Position numbers and translations under genes: made by a program
NCBI RefSeq assembly: GCF_900101855.1
Contig: NZ_FMVC01000003.1
Span: 456,902 to 520,901, forward strand
Length of the DNA: 64,000 nucleotides
Origin: Flavobacterium anhuiense
GTDB lineage: Bacteria > Bacteroidota > Bacteroidia > Flavobacteriales > Flavobacteriaceae
Reading direction: 5' to 3'
Shown here: piece after piece, positions 7,807 through 16,029 of the stretch
How the letters are laid out: each line of letters opens with the position of its first letter
Position numbering within the stretch: position 1 is the first letter of the stretch
Notes under the pieces: generated by a model
Database searches by the model: none
Told to the model about the DNA's origin: nothing
Seen by the model: the letters and a program-made list of their open reading frames with translations, nothing else

Positions 7807-9216
7807 ATGAGCAAATTTGATTTTGGAATTGTAGGACTCGGTGTAATGGGCCGTAACTTACTTTTAAATATCGCCAGCCATAACTTTGCGGCTGCAGGTT
7901 TAGACTTAGACACCGAAAAAGTCAATTCTCTTCAACAAGAAGCCGACGCCAATCACACTATTGAAGCAACGACAGATGTAAAACATTTTGTGGAGCTTAT
8001 CCAACAACCAAGAGCGATTATGTTATTGGTTCCTGCTGGGAAACCAGTTGACAGCGCTATTGCAAGTTTATTGCCTCACTTGGATAAAGGAGACATTATT
8101 ATTGACGGTGGAAACACTTATTTTACTGATACTGACAGAAGATTTTTGGAATTGTCTGAAAAAGGAATCCACTTCTTCGGGATGGGAATTTCTGGCGGTG
8201 AAAAAGGCGCTCGTTTCGGTCCTGCTATGATGCCGGGAGGAGATCAGAAAGCTTATGAAAGACTTCGTCCTATTTTTGAAGCAATTGCTGCAAAAGTAGA
8301 CGGCGAACCTTGCGTTGAATATTTAGGAAACGGTTCTGCTGGAAACTACGTAAAAATGGTTCACAACGGAATTGAATACGGAATCATGCAATTGATCTCT
8401 GAGATTTATGACTTAATGAAAAGAGGTTATAACTTGGATGACGCAACGATTCAGAAAACTTTTGAAGAATGGAATCAAACCGATGATTTGAGATCATATT
8501 TGATTGAAATCACTGGAAAAATACTGAAGCAAGAAGATACAGACGGAGGTCTTTTAATCAATAAAATTTCAGATTGGGCAAGATCTAAAGGGACAGGAAA
8601 ATGGACTTCGCAAAACGCCATGGATTTACAAGTTCCAGTTCCGACAATCGACGCAGCGGTTAACATGCGTGATATGTCTAAAACAAAACCTGAAAGAATT
8701 GAAGCCGCTAAAAAATTAGTTTGGAATGCTGATGAAGCAAATGTTTCTCAAAGCGAAGCTATTGCTGCTTTAAAATCGGCTTTGTTCTTTTCTATCGTTG
8801 TTACGTATGCTCAAGGTTTAGCTCAGCTTCACACCGCTTCTAAAGAATACAACTACGGATTAAATCTGGAAACGGTTGCTAAAATCTGGCGTGGCGGATG
8901 CATTATTCGTGCGACAATTTTAGAAGATTTCAGAAAAGCATACGTGGCAAAAGCAGATTTGCCAAACTTACTTTTAGATGGCAGCATCGCTTCAAAATTA
9001 ACCAAAAATCAAGCAGGAATGCGTGCGGTGATTCAATTTGCTGTTCAAAAAGGCTTGCCAATTTCGGGATTAATGAATTCGTTAGCGTATTTTGATGCTT
9101 ACCGATCTGAAAACCTTCCGACAAATCTAATTCAAGCACAACGTGATTTCTTTGGGGCACACACTTACGAGCGTATCGACAAAGAAGGCGTTTTCCATAC
9201 CCAATGGGCTGAATAA
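7807..9216 (+). CDS. gnd: 6-phosphogluconate dehydrogenase, decarboxylating
   Basis: The 469-residue enzyme converts 6-phosphogluconate to ribulose 5-phosphate and CO2, reducing NADP. The Rossmann motif GLGVMG is at residues 10-15, and the catalytic Lys183 and Asn187 lie in YVKMVHNGIEYG, numbered as in characterised enzymes. The C-terminal all-alpha domain with the GGCIIRA segment is complete. The ATG at 7807 is chosen over an in-frame TTG at 7798 because the family starts at this Met. It is the first gene of the operon gnd-zwf-pgl, 33 bp before zwf. Confidence 0.97.
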   Translation: MSKFDFGIVGLGVMGRNLLLNIASHNFAAAGLDLDTEKVNSLQQEADANHTIEATTDVKHFVELIQQPRAIMLLVPAGKPVDSAIASLLPHLDKGDIIIDGGNTYFTDTDRRFLELSEKGIHFFGMGISGGEKGARFGPAMMPGGDQKAYERLRPIFEAIAAKVDGEPCVEYLGNGSAGNYVKMVHNGIEYGIMQLISEIYDLMKRGYNLDDATIQKTFEEWNQTDDLRSYLIEITGKILKQEDTDGGLLINKISDWARSKGTGKWTSQNAMDLQVPVPTIDAAVNMRDMSKTKPERIEAAKKLVWNADEANVSQSEAIAALKSALFFSIVVTYAQGLAQLHTASKEYNYGLNLETVAKIWRGGCIIRATILEDFRKAYVAKADLPNLLLDGSIASKLTKNQAGMRAVIQFAVQKGLPISGLMNSLAYFDAYRSENLPTNLIQAQRDFFGAHTYERIDKEGVFHTQWAE

Positions 9217-9249
9217 GACAACTAAAAAAAAACAACACAACCACACACA

Positions 9250-10791
9250 ATGACTAAAAACAAAAATATAAATCCGACAATTATTGTAATTTTTGGCGGA
9301 ACCGGAGACCTGGCAAAGAGAAAGCTCTTTCCGGCTTTTCAGAATCTGTATCTTGATGGCCGTATGGCAGAGAAGTTTCAGATTATTGCTCTTGGTAGAG
9401 CTCAAAAAAGTGATGAGGAATTCCGCAGTTATGTTTTAGAAAATCTAAATACTTTCTCTAGAAAAAAAGGACTTTCTGATGCAGAAACTCAAAAATTTCT
9501 TTCTCATATAAGCTATCACAGTCTTGATATCGACAAAGAAGAATCGTATTTGGGATTGAGCGAAAAGATAAACAGTTTTGACTTAGAGTTTGGCGAGCGT
9601 TCAAACCGTCTTTTCTATCTTTCGATAACGCCTTCTTTTATCTCGACCATTTCGAGCAATATCAAGAAAATTGGCCTTGCGGCGAATGCCAAACAGGATC
9701 GTATTATTATTGAAAAGCCTTTTGGTTACGATAAAGCTTCTGCAATAGAGTTGAATGAAATGCTTTCGCAAACTTTCAAAGAAGAGCAGATTTATAGAAT
9801 CGACCATTATTTAGGAAAAGAAACAGTTCAGAATATTTTGGCTTTCCGTTTTGGAAATTCAATGTTTGAACCATTATGGAGCCGTAATTTTATTGATTTC
9901 GTGCAAATTACCGTTGCGGAAGAAGTCGGCGTTGAAGAACGAGGCGGATTCTACGAAGGTGTCGGCGCATTGAAAGACATGATTCAGAACCACTTGTTTC
10001 AGATTTTATGCATGACCGCTATGGAAGCGCCTGCTTCTTTGGCAGCAGACGATATTAGAAATCGTAAAGCAGATGTGCTGAAATCAATCCGAAGAATTAA
10101 ACCGGAAGAAGTTGATCACTACATTGTAAGAGGTCAATACGACGCTGGAACTATCAATGGAAAACCTGTTCCGGGTTACCGCCAGGATAAAGGCATTGCT
10201 CCAGACTCTAATACAGAAACTTATGTGGCGATGAAAATTTACCTAGACAACTGGAGATGGCAAGGAATTCCGTTCTATTTGCGTTCTGGAAAAAGAATGG
10301 AAGAAAAACAGTCGTCCATCATTATTCAGTTCAAACCAGTGCCACACTCTTCGTTTTCTTATGGAAAAGAAGGCATGACTCCAAACCGTCTAATTATTAA
10401 TATTCAGCCGGATATGGACATCAAACTGCAGTTTATGACCAAAAAACCTGGTTTGTCAATGTCGTTGCGACCAGCCGAAATGGTATTTGATTATTTTGCT
10501 TGTTCGACCATGTCGCCAGAAGCGTATGAAACTTTATTGGCAGATGCTTTGGCAGGAGATCCCACTCTATTTATGCGTTGGGATCAGGTAGAAGAAGCTT
10601 GGGACGCGATTGAAACGATTCAGCAGGTTTGGAAAACTACTGCCCCAACCAATTTCCCAAATTACAAAGCAGGAAGTTGGGGGCCAGAAGAAGCTGATGA
10701 ACTATTGGCACGTCAAGGACACAAATGGATTCCGAACACACAAAACATTAAAAAAGAAGAAGAAATTCTAAATGGTACAGATATACAATAA
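9250..10791 (+). CDS. zwf: Glucose-6-phosphate dehydrogenase
   Basis: The 513-residue enzyme oxidises glucose 6-phosphate to 6-phosphogluconolactone, the entry step of the oxidative pentose phosphate pathway. The coenzyme motif GGTGDLAKRK is at 16-25, EKPFG at 155-159 and the substrate/catalytic signature RIDHYLGK at 183-190. Full length. Its last 20 bases overlap the pgl start, which indicates translational coupling. Confidence 0.97.
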   Translation: MTKNKNINPTIIVIFGGTGDLAKRKLFPAFQNLYLDGRMAEKFQIIALGRAQKSDEEFRSYVLENLNTFSRKKGLSDAETQKFLSHISYHSLDIDKEESYLGLSEKINSFDLEFGERSNRLFYLSITPSFISTISSNIKKIGLAANAKQDRIIIEKPFGYDKASAIELNEMLSQTFKEEQIYRIDHYLGKETVQNILAFRFGNSMFEPLWSRNFIDFVQITVAEEVGVEERGGFYEGVGALKDMIQNHLFQILCMTAMEAPASLAADDIRNRKADVLKSIRRIKPEEVDHYIVRGQYDAGTINGKPVPGYRQDKGIAPDSNTETYVAMKIYLDNWRWQGIPFYLRSGKRMEEKQSSIIIQFKPVPHSSFSYGKEGMTPNRLIINIQPDMDIKLQFMTKKPGLSMSLRPAEMVFDYFACSTMSPEAYETLLADALAGDPTLFMRWDQVEEAWDAIETIQQVWKTTAPTNFPNYKAGSWGPEEADELLARQGHKWIPNTQNIKKEEEILNGTDIQ

Positions 10792-11488
10792 CACCGACGA
10801 AATTAATACTAAAGCAGCGGATCTTTTTGTAGAATCAGCTCAAAAAGCGATTGCCGCAAAAGGTAAATTTACAGCCGTTCTAACGGGAGGTTCTTCTCCA
10901 GCGGGAATCTACAAATTATTGGCTTCTGATGCTTACAAAAATAAAATAGACTGGAGTAAGGTTTATATTTTTTGGGGAGACGAAAGATGGGTGCCGCTAA
11001 ATGATGATTTGAGTAATGCTAAAATGTCTTATTCAACTTTGTTAAGCCACGTGCCTATTCCGCAAGAAAATATTTTTGAAATGTACAAAGATGGCGTAAC
11101 TCCTGAGGATTATGCTGCTGAATACGAAAAGTCTATCAGAACTATTTTAGGCGAAGAAGGAAAATTTGACCTGATTTTATTAGGCATGGGAGATGACGGA
11201 CATACAGCTTCTCTTTTCCCAGGCGAAGCGGTTCTAGAGGAGCAAACCAAATGGGTTGATGCCTATTATTTAGCTCCTCAGAAAATGTATCGTATCACGC
11301 TTACAGCTCCGTTAATCAATAAGGCGGAAAAAATTGTAGTGGTGGCTTTTGGCGAAAAGAAAGTTCATGCTTTGAAAGAAGTGACAACTGGCGAATACAA
11401 TCCGACTCTTTACCCAATGCAATTGATTAAACCCGTTTCGGGTGAATTATTGTTTTTAGTAGATAAAGTGGCTGCCGGAACGAACTAA
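10772..11488 (+). CDS. pgl: 6-phosphogluconolactonase (DevB type)
   Basis: The 238-residue protein hydrolyses 6-phosphogluconolactone and completes the gnd-zwf-pgl set. The family segments AVLTGGSSP near residue 40, FWGDERWVP near 72 and GMGDDGHTASLFPG near 150 are present. The start ATG lies inside the end of zwf, and the operon ends at a strong terminator about 20 bases past the stop. Confidence 0.95.
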   Translation: MVQIYNNTDEINTKAADLFVESAQKAIAAKGKFTAVLTGGSSPAGIYKLLASDAYKNKIDWSKVYIFWGDERWVPLNDDLSNAKMSYSTLLSHVPIPQENIFEMYKDGVTPEDYAAEYEKSIRTILGEEGKFDLILLGMGDDGHTASLFPGEAVLEEQTKWVDAYYLAPQKMYRITLTAPLINKAEKIVVVAFGEKKVHALKEVTTGEYNPTLYPMQLIKPVSGELLFLVDKVAAGTN

Positions 11489-11510
11489 GAAATTGTTTTT
11501 TTATATAATT

Positions 11511-11548
11511 TAAGGTCTATGCTGAAAAGTGTAGACCTTATTTTTTTT
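11511..11548 (+). terminator. Intrinsic terminator of gnd-zwf-pgl
   Basis: TAAGGTCTA pairs with TAGACCTTA around a 12-nt loop, followed by eight T residues. Confidence 0.85.
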
Positions 11549-11555
11549 GATTTTT

Positions 11556-11633
11556 TTCTCCCGCAGATCTGGCAGATTTGGCAGATATTGTAATTAAAAA
11601 AAATCTGCTGAATCTGCAAAATCTGCGGGAGAA
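11556..11633. repeat. CAGATT-rich palindromic repeat, copy 2
   Basis: A 78-bp palindrome has 13-bp perfect ends (TTCTCCCGCAGAT and ATCTGCGGGAGAA), and the arms stay similar over about 31 bp with GGCAGATTT words. It directly follows the operon terminator. An apparent 69-codon frame across it is an artefact of the repeat. The rest of the 325-bp gap, to 11813, is AT-rich and shows nothing firm. Confidence 0.85.
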
Positions 11634-11813
11634 CTTTTATTCTCAAAGCAATTCAAAAACTGCCAACAAAACACTGAAAAACAAATATTTAAAAAACCTA
11701 TTTCTTTTTTATTTAATTTTGTTTAATACTCTCCGATTCAATCTATTAGATTATAAGCATCATTTTTCTTTCGAGCTTTTACATTGATTATATAATTTCA
11801 AATCTATTTTGCA

Positions 11814-13538
11814 ATGAAATATAATTACTTCCTAATTGCGGTTTTTCTTCTTTTTGTTTGCTGTAAAGAAAAAAACACAGAACCCAAATCAGTTAAAGTC
11901 AGCGCTTCGCAAGGATGTTATATTCCGAAAACGAACGATAAAGATTGGTACACCCAAAACAAAAAAGCACCAAAGTTTAAAGGTCTTGAAGGTGTAACAT
12001 TTAAAATTACAACCAATACCCCAGAAGTTCAGGAATATTTCAATCAAGGGTTAATGCTGGCCTACGGATTTAATCATGCCGAAGCAGCAAGATCGTTTTA
12101 TGAAGCTTCGCGTTTAGATCCGAATTGCGCTATGGCGTATTGGGGTTTTGCTTATGTCTTAGGTCCAAATTATAATGCGGGAATGGAAGAAGATAATTTT
12201 CAGCGTGCTTATGACGCTGCCCAAAAAGCTAAAAAACTTTCTGCTAAATGTTCTCCGAAAGAAATTTCCATGATTGATGCCTTATTAGTGCGTTATGCTA
12301 AAAATCCTCCTGCGGACAGAAAACCATTGGATACCGCTTACGCCGCAGCCATGAAAAAAGTCTATCTTAAATTTTCTTCAGATCCTGATGTTGGCACGCT
12401 CTATGCCGAATCCTTAATGAATCTTCACCCTTGGGATTTGTATGAAAAAGATACCGAAGTACTCAAAAAATGGACACCGCAAATATTGGCTGTTTTAAAC
12501 GAATTAATTAAAAAAAATCCGAAACATCCGGGTGCACATCATTTTTTGATTCATGCCGTAGAAGCTTCTGCACATCCAGAAAAAGGACTCAAAAGTGCCA
12601 AATTACTGGAGACTTTAGTTCCGGGTTCGGGACATTTGGTGCATATGCCTTCTCATATTTACATTCGTACGGGAGATTATCATGAGGGCACGCTTTCCAA
12701 CATTGAAGCCGTTCGAATTGATAGTTTGTATTCTACTGCCTGTAATGCACAAGGCGCTTATCCTCTAGCCTATTATCCGCACAATTATCATTTTTTGGTG
12801 GCTACAGCGGCTTTAGAAGGAAATTCAAAATTAGCTTGGGAATCGGCACAAATATTACAGCAACATATGTCGCCTAAAATCATGCGTGAAGCTGGTTGGG
12901 GAACTTTACAGCATTATTATAGCATTCCGTATTATATCGCCGTAAAATTCTCGATGTGGAATAAAATAATGGAGATTCCGCAACCTGAAAAAGACCTTGT
13001 ATATCCAAACGCTATTTGGCATTATGCCAGAGGAATGGCATATCTCGGAAAAAATGATATTGCCAATGCCGAAAAACAGCTTGCTTCTTTGAACCAATTA
13101 GCCAAAGATAAAACCTTAAAAGAAGTTACTATTTGGAATATCAACACTACTTACGATTTGGTTCAGATTGCTAATAACGTTCTTTCAGCAGGTGTTGAAG
13201 CAAAAAAGAATAATTTGGATAAAGCGATTATTCTTTTAAACAAAGCAATAACAATTGAAGACCAATTAAATTACAACGAACCGCCAGATTGGTTTTTCTC
13301 CGTTAGACATTATTTAGGAACTGTTTTACTTAAAGTTGGAAAATATGCCGAAGCCGAAAAAGTATACAGACAAGATTTACAAACGCTCCCAAAAAACGGC
13401 TTCGCCTTAATCGGACTTTATAATGCTTTAAATCAACAGAAAAAAGAAAAAGAGGCTTTAAAAATTAAAAGCGCTTTTGATACTGCTTGGCAATATGCCG
13501 ATGTGAAGATTATGGCTTCTTCTAGTATTTTGGAGTGA
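11814..13538 (+). CDS. Tetratricopeptide-repeat lipoprotein
   Basis: The 574-residue protein begins with a hydrophobic leader ending FVCCKEK, a plausible lipobox, so it is probably anchored in a membrane facing the periplasm. TPR-like helical repeats run through the chain (for example AEAARSFYEASRLDPNCAMAYW near 95 and KYAEAEKVYRQDLQTLP near 515). Two histidine-rich segments, GAHHFLIHAVE (about 242) and VHMPSHIYIRTGDY (about 278), are conserved features of this bacterial family and could bind a metal or ligand (inference). It is a single gene of unknown function. The 511-bp gap downstream (13539-14049) holds no gene; only a short inverted repeat TCTTTCT/AGAAAGA was seen in it. Confidence 0.85.
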   Translation: MKYNYFLIAVFLLFVCCKEKNTEPKSVKVSASQGCYIPKTNDKDWYTQNKKAPKFKGLEGVTFKITTNTPEVQEYFNQGLMLAYGFNHAEAARSFYEASRLDPNCAMAYWGFAYVLGPNYNAGMEEDNFQRAYDAAQKAKKLSAKCSPKEISMIDALLVRYAKNPPADRKPLDTAYAAAMKKVYLKFSSDPDVGTLYAESLMNLHPWDLYEKDTEVLKKWTPQILAVLNELIKKNPKHPGAHHFLIHAVEASAHPEKGLKSAKLLETLVPGSGHLVHMPSHIYIRTGDYHEGTLSNIEAVRIDSLYSTACNAQGAYPLAYYPHNYHFLVATAALEGNSKLAWESAQILQQHMSPKIMREAGWGTLQHYYSIPYYIAVKFSMWNKIMEIPQPEKDLVYPNAIWHYARGMAYLGKNDIANAEKQLASLNQLAKDKTLKEVTIWNINTTYDLVQIANNVLSAGVEAKKNNLDKAIILLNKAITIEDQLNYNEPPDWFFSVRHYLGTVLLKVGKYAEAEKVYRQDLQTLPKNGFALIGLYNALNQQKKEKEALKIKSAFDTAWQYADVKIMASSSILE

Positions 13539-14049
13539 GTTTAATGTTTCTTTTACGAATTTATTTGAGATATAATAATGTAAAATTGAAGATTTTTATA
13601 GGGCTGACTATTAAGACAGAAAAAATGCAGTCTAAAGACATTTGCGCCGTTTTTTAATTTAAGTTCAGGACTTTCTGCGGAGCTGTACTAAAAAAACCTA
13701 AGTCATCACATTAAAATCATTTGTCTTTTGTAAAACTCGACAAATTTAGCTTCTTGATTAAAAAGTCAACCATTAGATTTAATTCGTTATTAAGAAAATT
13801 CTTTTAGCGATATCGTAAACGAATTGCCTTGTTTAGGTTATGGATTTATTTTTATAAATATTTTATTTACAATATTTACTAATTCAAACAATTCTTCGGC
13901 GCTTTTTTTTATACGCTTCCATGATTTTAATTGTCTTTCTTTAAATCGAAATTAGAAAGAATAGATTATTTTATCATAAACAATTTATTACATACAACTG
14001 AATTATATCCGAGCTAAACACCAAAATATAAATAAACACTAAACCAATC

Positions 14050-14778
14050 ATGAAAAAACAAATTTTAATTATTTCATTTTTATTTAATTCAATTGTATCT
14101 ATGAATGCTCAATGGACTGGAACAAATCCTATTTCAACTACTTCAAACGTAGGAATTGGAACTGGTTATGGCGGAGTTGGAAATCTTGTTCCCATAGAAA
14201 AGCTTACAATTGGAGAAATGGGGGGCAATATTGCCATCATGGACCGCAGAACTTCTACAACTGAAATGTACTCCAGTGGTATAAAATTTTATGATTTCTA
14301 TAATGAAGCGGCTGCAATTTCATTGGAACATAACTCTTATTTTGGAGGCAATGTCCGTGCTTTAAAATTTTCAGTAAATGGAGCCGAAAGGATTCGAATT
14401 AATTCAAATGGTCGTGTAGGCATTGGTACAGTTAATCCTACCTATATGTTAGACGTAATAGGAACTATAAGAGCACGAGAAATCAAGGTAGATCTTAATG
14501 GTGCCGATTTTGTCTTTGAAAATGATTACAAATTAATGCCATTAAACGAATTAGAGAAATTTGTTAAAGACAACAAGCATTTACCAGAGGTACTTCCAGC
14601 AAATGAAATGGAAAAAAATGGAACTGATTTAGGTGTTCTAGCCTCTAAGTTATTACAAAAAATTGAGGAATTGACTTTGTATACAATAGAGCAAAATAAA
14701 AAACTCAAAAAACAAAATCAAGAACTCACAATGCTTAAAGGAAAAATAAAAAAAATGGAGTCTACAAAAAAAGGATAA
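14050..14778 (+). CDS. Secreted tail-fibre-like protein with GIGT motif and coiled-coil end (orphan)
   Basis: 242 residues: a signal peptide (about 1-20), two VGIGT motifs (one in SNVGIGTGYGG, one in GRVGIGTVNPTYMLDV), then a C-terminal module IRAREIKVDLNGADFVFENDYKL ending in a lysine-rich coiled coil that includes LLQKIEELTLYTIEQNKK. The same architecture occurs in seven tandem genes at 23422-30734, but this copy is more diverged (HLPEVLPANEMEKNGTDLG). Resemblance to phage tail-fibre stalks suggests a trimeric exported fibre (inference). It faces the RHS locus from the other side. Confidence 0.8.
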   Translation: MKKQILIISFLFNSIVSMNAQWTGTNPISTTSNVGIGTGYGGVGNLVPIEKLTIGEMGGNIAIMDRRTSTTEMYSSGIKFYDFYNEAAAISLEHNSYFGGNVRALKFSVNGAERIRINSNGRVGIGTVNPTYMLDVIGTIRAREIKVDLNGADFVFENDYKLMPLNELEKFVKDNKHLPEVLPANEMEKNGTDLGVLASKLLQKIEELTLYTIEQNKKLKKQNQELTMLKGKIKKMESTKKG

Positions 14779-14965
14779 TCCCAGTGTTTATATACTCCCA
14801 GCTCCAGAAGTGCTCAATTAAAAAGCTACACTAAATGTCTCTGACTTTGTGTTTTTCCACAAATATAATTTAAAAACGAAAATTTATAAAAAATCTCCAA
14901 CTTTACACTAAGACTTCAGATAAAGCCAGAGACTTTTCAGAGGCCTGTTATTGAAAACTGGAGAA

Positions 14966-15000
14966 AAAAGTTGCGCAAAGTCACATCCAGCGCAACTTTT
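14966..15000. terminator. 11-bp perfect hairpin terminator, bidirectional
   Basis: AAAAGTTGCGC (14966-14976) pairs perfectly with GCGCAACTTTT (14990-15000). The hairpin abuts the 3' end of the transposase fragment and can end transcripts from both sides. Confidence 0.75.
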
Positions 15001-15389
15001 CAATTTAAGTATGGCACTCTTTGCAGAGCGAGGATATAATTTTTCTTGTGTCTTATATAAGTGAACAGCTCATCGACTTCATACGTCTTGCCTCTGCTGA
15101 TAATTGGCTTAACAATGTTTCTGGCAATTAAGATGATTCTTTTCAATAGTGTTGTCGTTGATATTTTTAATATTCTTGCCGTGCTTCTTATTCCTAAACC
15201 TTCTTTAGTTAATTGTATAATATGATGGTTTATCTCTGTCTTATAAGCCAGATATGCATAATTTTCAACTCTAGTTTTCCCACATGCTCTGCAAATATAT
15301 CTTTGATTACCCGACTTTGTCTTTCCATATTTTATCATCTTTCGAATAGCACCAACACATCTGTAACACCTTGTCTGGTTTGACTCCAT
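15000..15389 (-). pseudogene. Truncated IS1-type transposase
   Basis: 129 residues: a zinc-binding N-terminus (CYRC then CRACGK, with KYGKTKSGNQRYIC), a helix-turn-helix (GLGIRSTARILKISTTTLLKRI), then YEVDELFTYIR, which carries the first catalytic aspartate of an IS1-type DDE domain. The chain stops soon afterwards in unrelated-looking NYILALQRVPYLN, so the remaining catalytic residues are missing. No terminal inverted repeats or target duplication could be recognised. It is probably an immobile remnant lying beside the RHS locus. Confidence 0.75.
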
Positions 15390-15418
15390 TTTTTTCGATT
15401 TAAGGCATTATAAAATAA

Positions 15419-15441
15419 AAAAACAGCCCAAAGGCTGTTTT
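15419..15441 (-). terminator. Terminator of the RHS/lipoprotein operon
   Basis: On the minus strand AAAACAGCC pairs with GGCTGTTTT around CTTTG-like loop bases, followed by T residues, about 85 nt beyond the stop of the small lipoprotein gene. Confidence 0.75.
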
Positions 15442-15523
15442 AATTTTTATGCGATATTAATATAAATATCTTATTTTCTGTAAATGTTAAAGGCATTAAT
15501 TAACCACCAACACATCTGATACA

Positions 15524-16024
15524 TTACCTTTTATATCCTTTTTTAATATACCAATCTCCTTTATATAACTTATAATCTTTTAGGTCTTTTGCATTTGTTT
15601 TTTTTGATTTTCTTACTAAATATGGCACATCATAATAATTTGGATTAATATAAACATTATCTTCATTATCAACACCTAAAACCATAAAATTTAGTTTTAA
15701 AAAAAAATCTATATAAAATTTAATTTCAGTATTAGTAAAATAACCAGCACAATCTCTATTTGGTAAATTGTCATCTATCCTTGTTATTTTTTTTGTTTTT
15801 GAATTTACCCAAACAATGTATGGATTACAATGAAGGTTATACTTACTAACTAGTAAAACAATATCATCCTTATTTACACTACGAGTTTCGATATAAGTGT
15901 TTTTTAAACATGAAAAATCCGAAGAATCATATTTCGAAATAATTTTATCGATACTTTTTTGATTACTGTTGCATGATTGTAAAGCACAAAACAATAACAT
16001 TGCTATTAAAAATATTCTGCTCAT
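15524..16024 (-). CDS. Small lipoprotein, candidate immunity protein of the RHS toxin
   Basis: The 166-residue protein has a lipoprotein signal (ALLF-type hydrophobic stretch ending LQSC at about 18), so it should be membrane-anchored on the periplasmic side. I recognise no domain; the mature part is mixed alpha/beta with many Lys, Asp and Tyr. It starts 5 bases after the end of the RHS gene and is followed by a terminator. In polymorphic toxin systems that slot usually holds the cognate immunity gene. The immunity role is inferred from position, size and exported location, not from sequence similarity. Confidence 0.8.
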   Translation of the reverse strand: MSRIFLIAMLLFCALQSCNSNQKSIDKIISKYDSSDFSCLKNTYIETRSVNKDDIVLLVSKYNLHCNPYIVWVNSKTKKITRIDDNLPNRDCAGYFTNTEIKFYIDFFLKLNFMVLGVDNEDNVYINPNYYDVPYLVRKSKKTNAKDLKDYKLYKGDWYIKKGYKR

Positions 16025-16029
16025 TTTTT

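Noticed and set aside
8930..9405. Antisense frames over gnd and zwf
   Set aside because: Shadow frames of strongly conserved enzymes; no promoter or start context.
11578..11787. 69-codon plus-strand frame after pgl
   Set aside because: Its first third is the CAGATT palindrome and the rest is low-complexity AT-rich sequence.
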